The notes beneath the pieces were generated by a model, which was given only the letters and a program-made list of their open reading frames with translations, was not told the DNA's origin and searched no databases. 64,000 nucleotides of DNA from Profundibacter amoris. GTDB lineage: Bacteria > Pseudomonadota > Alphaproteobacteria > Rhodobacterales > Rhodobacteraceae. Location of the stretch: positions 1,936,001 to 2,000,000 of the forward strand of contig NZ_CP032125.1 in assembly GCF_003544895.1 (NCBI RefSeq). Direction: 5' to 3'. This document shows, one piece after another, positions 35,811-45,185 of the stretch. Positions within the stretch are counted from its first letter, which is position 1. Every line of letters begins with the position of its first letter. Position numbers and translations under genes: made by a program.

Positions 35811-36677
35811 CTATACGTTCACCCCGAAAATGATACCGGCGGCAAGGACCGCAAAGGATATGGCGGCAATCACCAGCATCCGTGTCGTTGAAGGCGTTGC
35901 GCTTGCGGCATCCGGCATTTCCAAACCGGCGTTTTCTGAATGCTGCGCGTGGTGCGGCACAGACGATTGCGCCACAGGCTTTGGTATATCATCCCCCATC
36001 CCGATCATGCTTTCATGTGGCCGCACAGTCATCATGCCATGTTTCAATCCGCGCGACACCAGCCACCAGTTAATCGGATAGGCCGCAATAAACCCGACCA
36101 GCAGCGACATCGACATGACAAACCAGAACCGGTGCGACGCGGGATCATCCGCGCCTTCGATGCTGCGCATCAAAATCATCATTGTCGGCATCATACCTGC
36201 CATCAGCCAGTTCATCGAAACCAGTTCGGCGTAAAAGGTTTTAGCCAGTGCTTGTTTGTAGGACCCAAGCATCGCCTTCATCGCAAGGGCCTGAAAAATC
36301 GCCCAGCCAAAACCGAACCCCAGCATATATTCCAACAGCATTTCCGATGGCCTGCCCATATGGACAACAGCCCCGATAATGGCACCGGCCAGAATGCCTA
36401 TGCCATCCCCCGCAACGCAATGCATGGTGGACCCAAGCACCTGACGCCAACGGGTCGCGATGTATTTTTCATGCAATCCCGGTAATGGCTCGCGGCAACC
36501 GAACACATACAAGAACGCTCCAAACGGACCGATATAGGCCGTTAGCAGGATAAACCCCCATTTAAGCACCGTTTCCTCGGGGGTCTTCCAGATATCGACA
36601 ACAACAAACAGAACCGAAAGGGCGGTCAGGAAAAACCACATCAGTATTATGCCGTCAACGAACTGCAATCCATCCAT
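35811..36677 (-). CDS. DUF4396 multi-pass membrane protein
   Basis: About 288 residues starting at the ATG at 36677; the frame also allows GTG at 36689, but AGAAGG sits ten bases before the ATG. Several membrane segments are visible (about residues 7-28, 37-58, 86-105, 150-170, 185-205, 260-280). The MHCVAGDGIGILAGA and LGFGFGWAIFQALAMKAM blocks fit DUF4396, a family of unknown function. It lies between trpE and trpG on the opposite strand. Confidence 0.78.
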   Translation of the reverse strand: MDGLQFVDGIILMWFFLTALSVLFVVVDIWKTPEETVLKWGFILLTAYIGPFGAFLYVFGCREPLPGLHEKYIATRWRQVLGSTMHCVAGDGIGILAGAIIGAVVHMGRPSEMLLEYMLGFGFGWAIFQALAMKAMLGSYKQALAKTFYAELVSMNWLMAGMMPTMMILMRSIEGADDPASHRFWFVMSMSLLVGFIAAYPINWWLVSRGLKHGMMTVRPHESMIGMGDDIPKPVAQSSVPHHAQHSENAGLEMPDAASATPSTTRMLVIAAISFAVLAAGIIFGVNV

Positions 36678-36848
36678 CGGAAAACCCACCTTCTGTTGCG
36701 CATGGCAAGGCTAGCCGGTCTTGCCGTGGTTTACCAAGAAGCTCTTTCAAATCGTCTTTGGCGGATATAGTCGCACAAATGCAGGGTCAGCCATATACAA
36801 AAGCAAACTGCCTAAGTCGGATCAGGACCAAATATGGAAATATCCAAC

Positions 36849-38441
36849 CTACCCCCCCTTTAACACCGCCGAAACCGGCGCAATCGCCACACTGGCGGCG
36901 CGGTCTTCCAGCGCCCATAGCACCAGCGCTTCGATGGTTTCGGGGCGGGTGGAGCCCAGCATAATCACACTGCCTTCTTGCACCGCTCGAAACGCCGCGC
37001 GGTCCAGATATTGGCGGATGGCAGGCACTTCTTCGTTCCCCGCGTCCAGTTCCCGATAGATCAGCGCCGCAGGCACCCCTTCGCGTTGCGCCGCTTTCTG
37101 GGCCGAATTCAGCCCCTTGCTGGGCGTCACCAATCCAAATCCGCGATCGGCCAGAATACCCGCGATCTGTTGGGCTTCGGCGGATGTTGCATCACGATCC
37201 AGAACCGCCACGGCTTCGGGGATCGCATTCATATAAGCCTCGAATGCAACGGCAACATCGCTGGCACTTGCCCCCTTTGGCAGGTTCGTTACCAACAAAA
37301 CCTCGAAACCGGCGGCCCGATAGCGCGCCGCAGTTTTGCTGGCGTCATCACGCGTGGCATCAATCGCAAAACTAAGCGGAAATGGCAGATGCGCCAGCGC
37401 ATCATCCGATACCGGCGCATCTGGATCATCGATCAGAACCACAGACAGCATCGGCTTGGCATCGGGGTTATCAAACGACATAGCATAGCTGTTCAATGCC
37501 CCATCAGTGGTTTGGTCTGCCTCCGCCTGATCACCTGTAACAGGTGTGTCTGACTCAGGCTCGGTCGTGCCACCAATAGTGGGCAAACGGCTGATATTTG
37601 CGCCTGTTGTTTCTGCTTCCGGTGCCGCATCGGCCTCGGGGGTTTCGGCCTGCGGTTCTGTTGCCGCTTCGTCAGATGGCTCTGGCGCCGTGATTTGCGG
37701 CAATGCTGCTATTCTGGGTTCTGCGGTTTGTGTTTCCGGTGTGGCTGGCTCAACCACATCCTCTTCAACAACCTCGGGCGCAGGGTCCTCTTGCGGTGTG
37801 ACAACCTCGGCTGCTGAATCCTCGGCCATGGCTTCGGACATCTCCGGCGCAGGCGCTGGATCTTCGCTCGCAGGCGTTTCCACAGGTTGCGCCATTTCAG
37901 ATACTTCCGGTTCAACTGCTTCCGGCACTGCCCGAGTTGTCACTTCGGAGGTAACCGGCTCAACCGTTTCCTCGGCCTCTACAATTGGCGTTTGCGGGGC
38001 GGCGACTTCTGCCTGTTCTTCAACCGGCGCGGCGGGTTCCGCCTCGTCAACCGGATCAGCCGCAGGTGCTTGTTGCGGATCATTCATGGTCGCGTCTGAA
38101 GCACCATCCGATGCCTCATTCTGCGTTGTATCAACAGGTGCGGTTTGCGGCTCCTCTGCCGGTGTTTCCGGTTCCGGGGCTATTACGGGATCAACTGTCG
38201 TCGCCTCGGGTTCGGCTTGCGGTTCGGCCACAGCATCCGGCGTGTCCACGGTGGGCGCGGACGTTTCCGGCTGGGCCACTTCGGGCGCAACAGCGGGTGC
38301 TTCTACAACCGGTTTTTCCGGTTCAGACATCGGCGCAAGCACCACGCGGCTACCATCCCCCGCCAACAACGAGGCACCGGCCACGCCAGCCCCCGAAACC
38401 ACAAGTCCCCAGACTACACCTGAAACAAATCCGCGTGCCAT
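36849..38441 (-). CDS. Divergent polysaccharide deacetylase (YibQ-like) with long acidic linker
   Basis: 530 residues. A short membrane segment (about residues 7-27) is followed by a long low-complexity region rich in Ala, Glu, Pro, Thr and Val (about 40-300). The C-terminal ~200 residues form the deacetylase-like domain, starting MLSVVLIDDPDAPVSDDAL with PLSFAIDATRDDASKTAARY and GFGLVTPSKGLNS. It is probably anchored in the inner membrane, facing the periplasm. Catalytic activity is unproven for this family. The low-complexity linker produces large antisense frames, which are not genes. Confidence 0.82.
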   Translation of the reverse strand: MARGFVSGVVWGLVVSGAGVAGASLLAGDGSRVVLAPMSEPEKPVVEAPAVAPEVAQPETSAPTVDTPDAVAEPQAEPEATTVDPVIAPEPETPAEEPQTAPVDTTQNEASDGASDATMNDPQQAPAADPVDEAEPAAPVEEQAEVAAPQTPIVEAEETVEPVTSEVTTRAVPEAVEPEVSEMAQPVETPASEDPAPAPEMSEAMAEDSAAEVVTPQEDPAPEVVEEDVVEPATPETQTAEPRIAALPQITAPEPSDEAATEPQAETPEADAAPEAETTGANISRLPTIGGTTEPESDTPVTGDQAEADQTTDGALNSYAMSFDNPDAKPMLSVVLIDDPDAPVSDDALAHLPFPLSFAIDATRDDASKTAARYRAAGFEVLLVTNLPKGASASDVAVAFEAYMNAIPEAVAVLDRDATSAEAQQIAGILADRGFGLVTPSKGLNSAQKAAQREGVPAALIYRELDAGNEEVPAIRQYLDRAAFRAVQEGSVIMLGSTRPETIEALVLWALEDRAASVAIAPVSAVLKGG

Positions 38442-38580
38442 AATCGCTCTGCCTTATGCTACCTGTATCGCGCCTATTGTTGTCGGGCCTTGACCCTATG
38501 ACGCCTCTGGGGGATGTATAACCCGACACAGGCGCATATTCACCCATTTTATGCGCCAACAGGTAAATGAAAGCGAAACT

Positions 38581-39177
38581 ATGCTGCTTCTGATCGATAA
38601 TTATGACAGTTTCACCTATAATCTGGTGCATTATCTGGGCGAGCTGGGGGCCGATGTTGTGGTCAAACGCAACGACGCCCTTGGCGTGAACGAGGCCATG
38701 GCGATGGCCCCCGAGGCGATCCTGCTGTCCCCTGGGCCGTGCGATCCGGCACAGGCGGGGATTTGTCTGGAACTGACCAGCGCCGCTGCGGGTGCGCAGG
38801 TGCCTTTGATGGGGGTTTGTCTGGGCCATCAGGCAATCGGCGAAATGTTTGGTGGCAAGGTGGTGCGCTGTCATGAAATCGTGCATGGCAAGATGGGCAG
38901 CATGAAGCATGACGGCACCGGCGTCTTTGCCGGTCTTCCCTCGCCGTTTGACGCGACCCGTTATCATTCGCTGATTGTCGAGCGTGCGAGCCTGCCCGAT
39001 TGTCTGGAAGTCAACGCCGAGCTTGAGGATGGCACCATCATGGGCCTGCGCCACAAGGAATTGCCGATCCACGGGGTGCAGTTCCACCCTGAATCGATTG
39101 CCTCGGAACACGGGCATAAATTGCTACAGAATTTTCTGGATATCGCCGGCATCAAGACCAAAGAGGTGGCCGCATGA
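38581..39177 (+). CDS. trpG: Anthranilate synthase component II (glutamine amidotransferase)
   Basis: 198 residues from the ATG at 38581 ([20 protein letters not shown]). The class I glutaminase triad is visible: Cys in [14 protein letters not shown], then His and Glu in [14 protein letters not shown]. It supplies ammonia to TrpE. The stop overlaps the trpD start by four bases (ATGA). Confidence 0.96.
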   Translation: MLLLIDNYDSFTYNLVHYLGELGADVVVKRNDALGVNEAMAMAPEAILLSPGPCDPAQAGICLELTSAAAGAQVPLMGVCLGHQAIGEMFGGKVVRCHEIVHGKMGSMKHDGTGVFAGLPSPFDATRYHSLIVERASLPDCLEVNAELEDGTIMGLRHKELPIHGVQFHPESIASEHGHKLLQNFLDIAGIKTKEVAA

Positions 39178-40187
39178 GTGACGCGTTAAAACCCCTGATC
39201 CACGCCGCCGCCGAAGGCCCCCTGACCCGCGAACAGGCCGAACAGGCATTCGGTATCCTGTTTGAGGGCGAAGCAACGCCCAGCCAGATCGGCGGCTTGC
39301 TGATGGCGCTGCGCACCCGTGGCGAAACGGTGCAGGAATACGCCGCCGCGGCCAAGGTGATGCGCGACAAATGCAACGCGGTAAAGGCACCGGCAGATGC
39401 GATGGACATCGTCGGTACCGGCGGCGACGGCAAAGGCACGCTGAATATTTCTACAGCCACGGCCTTTGTGGTGGCGGGGGCTGGCGTGACCGTGGCCAAA
39501 CACGGCAACCGCAACCTGTCGTCCAAATCCGGCGCGGCCGATGCGCTGGGGCAGATGGGTATCAACGTGATGGTCGGGCCGGAAGTAGTTGAAAAGGCGC
39601 TGGAATCCGTCGGCATTGCCTTTATGATGGCCCCCATGCACCACCCCGCCATTGCCCATGTCATGCCCACCCGTGCCGAACTGGGCACGCGCACGATATT
39701 CAACATCCTTGGCCCGCTGACCAATCCGGCCGGTGTGAAACGCCAACTGACCGGCGCCTTTTCACGCGACCTGATCCGTCCGATGGCCGAGACGCTGGAC
39801 GAACTGGGGGCGGAAAAAGCCTGGCTGGTGCATGGCTCGGACGGCACGGACGAATTGTCGATCGCCGGTGTCAGCTGGGTTGCCGCGCTTGAGGACGGCA
39901 AGGTCACCGAATTCGAGGTAAATCCAGAAGACGCCGGCCTGCCCGTGCATCCGTTCGAGGATATCCTTGGCGGCACGCCTGCGGAAAACGCCGTGGCCTT
40001 TCGCGCCCTGCTGGACGGCGAAAAATCCGCCTACCGCGACGCGGTGCTGCTGAACGCTGCCGCCGCCCTGCTGGTTGCGGGCAAGGTGGACAATCTGAAG
40101 GATGGTGCCAAGCTGGCCGCCCAAAGCATTGACAGTGGCGCGGCCAAGAAAAAGATCGAGGCACTGGCACGGCTGACTTCCGCCTAG
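39174..40187 (+). CDS. trpD: Anthranilate phosphoribosyltransferase
   Basis: 337 residues. The PRPP motif [19 protein letters not shown] lies near residue 80, followed by [19 protein letters not shown] and [19 protein letters not shown]. It transfers the phosphoribosyl group to anthranilate. It overlaps trpG by four bases. In many Rhodobacterales trpC follows directly; here a nuclease-like gene lies between. Confidence 0.96.
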   Translation: MSDALKPLIHAAAEGPLTREQAEQAFGILFEGEATPSQIGGLLMALRTRGETVQEYAAAAKVMRDKCNAVKAPADAMDIVGTGGDGKGTLNISTATAFVVAGAGVTVAKHGNRNLSSKSGAADALGQMGINVMVGPEVVEKALESVGIAFMMAPMHHPAIAHVMPTRAELGTRTIFNILGPLTNPAGVKRQLTGAFSRDLIRPMAETLDELGAEKAWLVHGSDGTDELSIAGVSWVAALEDGKVTEFEVNPEDAGLPVHPFEDILGGTPAENAVAFRALLDGEKSAYRDAVLLNAAAALLVAGKVDNLKDGAKLAAQSIDSGAAKKKIEALARLTSA

Positions 40188-40272
40188 GTAAGGTATACCC
40201 TGCCTGCATGGTGGCCTGAATTGTGATACATTTCCCCTATTGGTTTTACCATTTTCAATAGGGAGACACCCA

Positions 40273-41175
40273 ATGCCCCTCAAAATATTCTGGACTCCGG
40301 ACGGCATCACACTCGACAGCATCCGCGACAAACGTCTTGTCGATATTTCCGACGGCGACACCCCCAATATCCGCATGAATGTGCGCATGTTGTCGATTGA
40401 TACCCCCGAAAAACGCCCCACCGGCAAGATCCGCAACAAGGACGAGTTGCAGGCGATGTTTCAGGAGGTCGCCACATGGATCGAAACCGGCGGTTCACCG
40501 GTAAACGCCAACCTTGCCGCCCATCTTGTTCCCCGCCTGAAACGCAGCGATGCCGTGGCCAACCATCTGGCACAGGGCGCCCAGGCCACCGCCGCCCACG
40601 AAGGGCTGGTGGAAACCAAACTGCGCCGCCCCACCGGTTCCGTGCGCCCGCTGTTCGTGCGGGTGGCGGATCAGCGGTTCGACCAATACGGCCGCCTGCT
40701 GGCCTATGTCGCCCCCAGCTATTCCGCCGCCGAACGCCGCAGCATGACCCGCCGTGAGCGCGCCACCTTCAATTTCCTGATGATCGAAAACGGCTGGGCA
40801 GCACCCATCATCCTGTTCCCCTCGATCCCCGGCGAAAAGGATCTGCCCATGGTGCAAGAGGCCGGACAGGAGGCCGTCACCCAAGGCAAAGGCGCATGGG
40901 CCGACGACAAACTGCTGACCGGATATGAATTTCGCAGCTGCGAGCGCCTTGCCGCGCTGAAAAAGAAACTGAACGGGCGCAGCAAGCTAAATCGCGGCGA
41001 ATGGGCCGGCTGGATCCACCGCTATTGCGCCGATATGTCAACCGGCACACTCTATGCCCCGCAGGACTATTGCCTTGTCGCACCCCAAAACCGCATCTTT
41101 ATCTGGCAAGACGACGTGCGCCGCGCCGTGGCCGAGTTGAACCTGACGCCATCGGATGCATTGATCGGGGTGTAA
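40273..41175 (+). CDS. Thermonuclease-like (SNase-fold) protein
   Basis: 300 residues from the ATG at 40273, after GGGAG. SNase signatures are ISDGDTPNIRMNVRMLSIDT followed by PEKR (about residues 30-52), RFDQYGRLLAYV (about 137-148) and NGWAAP (about 177). The C-terminal ~80 residues go beyond the usual domain and end with a segment on nucleic-acid-like basic residues (LAALKKKLNGRSKLNRGEW). No signal peptide is visible, unlike classical secreted thermonucleases, so it probably acts inside the cell. It lies between trpD and trpC. Confidence 0.75.
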   Translation: MPLKIFWTPDGITLDSIRDKRLVDISDGDTPNIRMNVRMLSIDTPEKRPTGKIRNKDELQAMFQEVATWIETGGSPVNANLAAHLVPRLKRSDAVANHLAQGAQATAAHEGLVETKLRRPTGSVRPLFVRVADQRFDQYGRLLAYVAPSYSAAERRSMTRRERATFNFLMIENGWAAPIILFPSIPGEKDLPMVQEAGQEAVTQGKGAWADDKLLTGYEFRSCERLAALKKKLNGRSKLNRGEWAGWIHRYCADMSTGTLYAPQDYCLVAPQNRIFIWQDDVRRAVAELNLTPSDALIGV

Positions 41176-41178
41176 TAG

Positions 41179-41212
41179 CCTTCTTCTTTCCGCAAATACC
41201 TCTGCCGGAGGC
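41179..41212 (+). repeat. 34-bp intergenic repeat, copy 1
   Basis: A 34-base run opening CCTTCTTCTT and ending GCCGGAGGC agrees at 27 of 34 bases with the copy at 42755-42788. It lies in the convergent gap after the nuclease gene, next to a CTGCCGG/CCGGCAG inverted pair that can fold as a terminator. Confidence 0.6.
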
Positions 41213-41236
41213 CTCAAACCTCTTTTCCGGCAGGGG

Positions 41237-41668
41237 TTACGGGCAACCGTTTGCCAGAAAATCCGCCATCTTGCCCCAGACGTCATCCCCCGACAACACA
41301 AGTTTTCCACCCGTAATCGCCTCTTGAACCACCGGCGCGGAAAGCACCTCGCCACAAACCCGCAGTTCCACGGCTTCGCCAACATGCCGCCCGGTAAATT
41401 CCCCCAGCGTCACCCGGTCTTCGGGCGAGAACTGCAATATCACCATCGGCATGCCTGCCCCGTCAAATCCGTTCTGGAATTTCACCTGCTGTGCAGGTTT
41501 GAACACATCCGCGCCCGCCGAAAATGCCGCAGGCAATCCTTTTCCTGACATAGGAGCAGGCAGCACACCCGTCGTTGTCGGTTCTCCACAACTGCCCAGA
41601 ACCAAGGCGAACACCATCGCAATCGCGCGAAAAACCTCGTTAATTACATTATCCCGTACCAATTCCAT
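41237..41668 (-). CDS. Putative lipoprotein with SecD-P1-head-like domain
   Basis: 143 residues from the ATG at 41668. A hydrophobic segment ends in the lipobox LGSC at about residues 24-27. The C-terminal part (from about residue 70) has VILQFSPEDRVTLGEFTG, VCGEVLSAPVVQEAITGG and KLVLSG, which resembles the P1 head of SecD/SecDF. It is an outer-face lipoprotein of unknown function. Its start lies next to the ancestral stop of the interrupted DUF2332 gene, so it was probably co-transcribed with it. Confidence 0.65.
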   Translation of the reverse strand: MELVRDNVINEVFRAIAMVFALVLGSCGEPTTTGVLPAPMSGKGLPAAFSAGADVFKPAQQVKFQNGFDGAGMPMVILQFSPEDRVTLGEFTGRHVGEAVELRVCGEVLSAPVVQEAITGGKLVLSGDDVWGKMADFLANGCP

Positions 41669-41672
41669 ACCA

Positions 41673-42725
41673 TTACCCTTTCCACGCGACCTTATGCACA
41701 TGCGCGCCCGCTTTGGCCAGCACCTGTTCCTTACCCCCCGGCCACAGGCGCAAGGTCAGCTGTGGCCCCGCATCGCTCACCTGCTCGAACGCCAGCCACG
41801 CCAGAGGCGCCGCATCAGTTGCCAGGCGCCCCGCCGCCTACATCCGCGCGTTGATCCGCGTTTTTACGTCTTCGGGAAAATACTGATAGGCGATGGAATG
41901 AAACAGCACCCGCACCACACCCGTTTCCGGAGCCTCGTCTATTTCAGCCTCGACCCAACCCGCTGCATCCATTGCGGCCATCTCGGGCGGCGTGGCCTTT
42001 GCAATCTCCAGCGCCGCATTGATCCGCTCGACCCTTAACGGCTGATCCGGCCAGATATAGGCCCGCAAGCGTTCGCGATGTTCAGGCTTTGACACATCCA
42101 GCGGGCTGCGATCACAACCCTTGCGCCGCACAATCACTGGCTCGGCCAATGGTGCAGGCGCGCCGCTCCACTCCGGCGTCAATATCACGCCCGATTGCCC
42201 ATCCCCCAGTTGCGCCGCCCCCAGTTGATAGGCAAAACGGTCGGCAAACAGATTTAACCCGCCACTTGCGCCCACTTCATACAGCGCCAAAGGCAGCCCA
42301 GTTTCCTGCGCAATAATACACATCCCCGGATACAAAACACCGGATCGCGCCACCTCGTTGGTCTGCGGCGGAAACTCCAGCCAACCGCAAATCTCCTCGT
42401 CCGCCTCCCGAATGGCCGCCAGTGCCGCCGCCACCAAAACATCCCCCTCCGGCAACGGGTTTGGCGGATAGCACGCCGCCAGTCCCGGCACCCTGCCCCG
42501 CATCACCATCGCATTCAGCGCCCCGGCCAGCCGCAACGCCACCGCATCCTTCAGCGCATCCGCCTGCCCGTTCCAGCGCAACACCCGCCGCCCTGTGGCC
42601 GTGCTGTGGTCCAGCCTCTCGCCCAGACCCGCCACCAACCGCGCCGTCAACGGCGATCCCAACACCTCGCACCACTCCGCCTGCTTTGCAAACGTCGCCC
42701 TGATCTCGCCTTCACTCTGCATCAT
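41673..42725 (-). pseudogene. DUF2332 protein gene interrupted by an in-frame TAG
   Basis: The open frame runs from the ATG at 42725, after GGAGG, to TAG at 41838-41840. Beyond that stop the same frame stays open for 54 more codons (to TAA at 41673-41675) and reads LATDAAPLAWLAFEQVSDAG, then LRLWPGGKEQVLAK, which is the expected DUF2332 C-terminus. The break is therefore a single nonsense codon, most simply CAG to TAG, in a full-length gene of about 350 codons. DUF2332 function is unknown. It could be a pseudogene, a sequencing error or a TAG read through by a suppressor. Confidence 0.8.
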
Positions 42726-42754
42726 GCACCTCCTTTCCCCGACCATACCCCATT

Positions 42755-42788
42755 CCTTCTTCTTGCTCAAAATACCTTCGCCGAAGGC
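42755..42788 (+). repeat. 34-bp intergenic repeat, copy 2
   Basis: Matches the copy at 41179-41212 at 27 of 34 bases, including CCTTCTTCTT and AATACCT. Here it is followed by a strong GC hairpin (CCGCGCGCCC, 42791-42800, with GGGCGCGCGG, 42807-42816) and a smaller one, all in the divergent gap before trpC. Confidence 0.6.
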
Positions 42789-42882
42789 ATCCGCGCGCCC
42801 GAAAGGGGGCGCGCGGGTCGTCGGGCGCAGCCCGGCGAAAAGCCAATTGTCCCCGCGCCGCAGGCAGGCTATTGTCGCCGAC

Positions 42883-43689
42883 ATGAACATTCTGGACAAA
42901 ATCAAAGCCTACAAGCTGGAAGAAATCGCCAGCCGTCAACAGGCCACCCCGCTCGCCGATCTCGAATCCCGCGCCAAAGCCGCCGAACATCCGCGCGGCT
43001 TTGCCAAAGCCCTGATGCAGGCCGCCCATGACGGCTACGGGCTGATCGCCGAAATCAAAAAGGCCAGCCCCTCCAAAGGCTTGATCCGCGAGGATTTCGA
43101 TGTGCCCGCACTGGCGCAGGCCTATAAGGACGGCGGCGCGACCTGCCTCTCTGTCCTGACCGACACCCCCAGCTTTCAGGGCGCCGACGAATTCCTGACC
43201 GCCGCCCGTGACACCGTGGACCTGCCGGTCCTGCGCAAGGATTTCATCTATGACCCCTATCAGGTGGTCGAATCCCGCGCGCTGGGGGCCGATTGCATCC
43301 TGCTGATCATGGCCACGCTGCAAGACGCCCAAGCCGCCGAGCTGGAACAGGCCGCGTTTGACTGGGGTATGGACGTGCTGATCGAGGTCCATGACGAGGA
43401 CGAGCTGCAACGCGCCTCGAACCTCACCTCTCCGCTGATCGGCATCAACAACCGCAACCTGAAAACCTTCGAAACCACGCTGGACACCACCAAAACGCTG
43501 GCCAAACTGGTGCCGGCCGACCGCACCATCATCTCGGAATCCGGCCTGACCACGCCCGAAGACCTGTCCGAACTGGCCCAATACGGCGCGCGCTGCTTCC
43601 TGATCGGCGAAAGCCTGATGCGGCAGGAAGATGTCGCCAAAGCCACCCGCACCCTGCTTGCTGATCCTTTAATGCCCGGAGGCATGTAA
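42883..43689 (+). CDS. trpC: Indole-3-glycerol-phosphate synthase
   Basis: 268 residues from the ATG at 42883 ([20 protein letters not shown]); the longer upstream frame runs through divergent hairpins and is rejected. TIM-barrel residues include Lys in [35 protein letters not shown] and SESGL. It closes the indole ring in tryptophan synthesis. The stop is directly followed by the moaC ATG. Confidence 0.96.
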   Translation: MNILDKIKAYKLEEIASRQQATPLADLESRAKAAEHPRGFAKALMQAAHDGYGLIAEIKKASPSKGLIREDFDVPALAQAYKDGGATCLSVLTDTPSFQGADEFLTAARDTVDLPVLRKDFIYDPYQVVESRALGADCILLIMATLQDAQAAELEQAAFDWGMDVLIEVHDEDELQRASNLTSPLIGINNRNLKTFETTLDTTKTLAKLVPADRTIISESGLTTPEDLSELAQYGARCFLIGESLMRQEDVAKATRTLLADPLMPGGM

Positions 43690-44166
43690 ATGTCCGACCT
43701 GACCCACTTTGACGCCCGCGGCGATGCCCATATGGTCGATGTCTCGGAAAAACCCGTCACTTCGCGCACCGCCATCGCCCGTGGCCACGTCAAAATGACA
43801 CCCGAGACCTATGCCATCATGACAGACGGTTCCGCCAAAAAAGGCGACGTGCTGGGCGTGGCCCGACTGGCCGGCATCATGGGGGCCAAGCAAACCAGCA
43901 ACCTGATCCCGCTGTGCCACCCCCTGCCGATCACCAAGGTCGCGCTGGACCTGACACCGGACCCGGACCTGCCCGGCGTGGTTATCAAAGCCACGGTGAA
44001 AACCACCGGCCAGACCGGCATCGAAATGGAGGCCCTGACAGCGGTTTCCGTCGCCGGCCTGACGGTTTACGACATGCTGAAAGCGGTTGAAAAGACAATG
44101 GAAATCGGCGGAATACGTTTGACGATGAAAGAAGGCGGCAAATCGGGGCGGTTCGAGGCAGAATAG
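43690..44166 (+). CDS. moaC: Cyclic pyranopterin monophosphate synthase
   Basis: 158 residues. Signature blocks are [35 protein letters not shown] and [20 protein letters not shown], followed by KSGRF. It makes cyclic pyranopterin monophosphate for molybdopterin. Start adjoins the trpC stop. Its usual downstream partner moeA lies 1 kb away behind an insertion. Confidence 0.95.
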   Translation: MSDLTHFDARGDAHMVDVSEKPVTSRTAIARGHVKMTPETYAIMTDGSAKKGDVLGVARLAGIMGAKQTSNLIPLCHPLPITKVALDLTPDPDLPGVVIKATVKTTGQTGIEMEALTAVSVAGLTVYDMLKAVEKTMEIGGIRLTMKEGGKSGRFEAE

Positions 44167-44169
44167 AGC

Positions 44170-44325
44170 CATTTTGTGAAAATGACAGCGCCTGACCGGG
44201 TGGGCGCATGGCACTTCGGGTTGCGCCGGTTTCCATGTTCCGAACAACGAAGAACCTCTCTGCAAGTCGGACCGTTGCATAGCGCCCGCCATGGGGCGGT
44301 CGGGCGCTGTCATTTTTGCAAAATG
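44170..44325. mobile_element. 156-bp inverted-repeat element (MITE-like)
   Basis: Terminal arms of 29 bases (44170-44198 and 44297-44325) match inverted at 26 of 29 positions; each contains the 13-mer AAAATGACAGCGC or its complement. The interior has no open frame that I can support. It begins four bases after the moaC stop. No clear target-site duplication was seen. It may instead be a bidirectional terminator or a structured RNA. Confidence 0.55.
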
Positions 44326-44495
44326 ACGGGTGGGTGGAAAGCATGGGCACTTAACCAGAATAGCCCCCAGTCGTTCTGCTGCTTGGGAAAGCCTCTGGTA
44401 TATCTTCTGGCTATTGTTGTATTATTCTTAGGATTTCTCAAATCAATTTGATTGCGAGATATTGCCTGCCAGACAGATCAACCTTGGGAATATTT

Positions 44496-45155
44496 ATGAC
44501 GACAACCAACAACAACGAAATGGAGATTGCGGGAAAGCGAACTGTTGCGGATTGGAACAGGCTGAATGCTGAACTATCTAATCACCCTAATCTTTGGGAA
44601 ACCGCTTTTGATGATTTCTTCTATTCCCGACTTAAAACCCGCTATCTGAATCCAATTCACCTGCTTCAATTCCACGGAGAAAACACCGGAGAGGGTTTTT
44701 CAATCGTATCGCTGCAATGTGCCTTGATCGAATTTTTGCAGACAACAAGGGATGGGGCCAATTTCAAGAATGGAGGCGGTAAATACGAACCTGAAAACAA
44801 CAAATATGAATACGGATCTTCAAGCAAAAAAATCTTCACCAGATTCCTAACGGGACAGGAACCGTTCAAATCTTATTTTGATACAAAGGTAGATACAAAG
44901 GTAAAACCTGAGGATTTCTACTCATACGTCCGTTGCAGCCTCCTGCACGAAGCCAGAACAACAGGGAATTGGCGCATTACGGCCAACTCACAAAGATCTG
45001 AAACTATCAAAGAAGAAAATGGCGTAAAATTCCTTCAGCGCGACCGTTTCCAGCAGGATTTAGAAGCCTACATTTGGAGATACAAAATCGAACTCCTATC
45101 AGATACAGGTTTACAAGAAGCATTCAAACGAAAGTTCGATGCTCTTTGTGAGTAG
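44496..45155 (+). CDS. Unknown protein in a low-GC islet
   Basis: 219 residues when started at the ATG at 44496. The gene is visibly richer in A and T than its neighbours, with many AAA, GAA and AAT codons, which suggests recent transfer. The protein is mostly polar and helical with segments such as FFYSRLKTRYLNPIHLLQ and YVRCSLLHEARTTGNWRI. No family is recognised. It lies between moaC and moeA, which are adjacent in the usual order, so it is an insertion with the 156-bp element upstream of it. Confidence 0.6.
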   Translation: MTTTNNNEMEIAGKRTVADWNRLNAELSNHPNLWETAFDDFFYSRLKTRYLNPIHLLQFHGENTGEGFSIVSLQCALIEFLQTTRDGANFKNGGGKYEPENNKYEYGSSSKKIFTRFLTGQEPFKSYFDTKVDTKVKPEDFYSYVRCSLLHEARTTGNWRITANSQRSETIKEENGVKFLQRDRFQQDLEAYIWRYKIELLSDTGLQEAFKRKFDALCE

Positions 45156-45185
45156 TAGACCCATAACCCAACCGGACACCCCCAC

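Noticed and set aside
37546-38493. 315-codon plus-strand frame rich in Ser, Gly and Ala
   Set aside because: It is the mirror of the Ala/Glu/Pro-rich linker of the deacetylase-like protein and is explained by codon bias in that linker.
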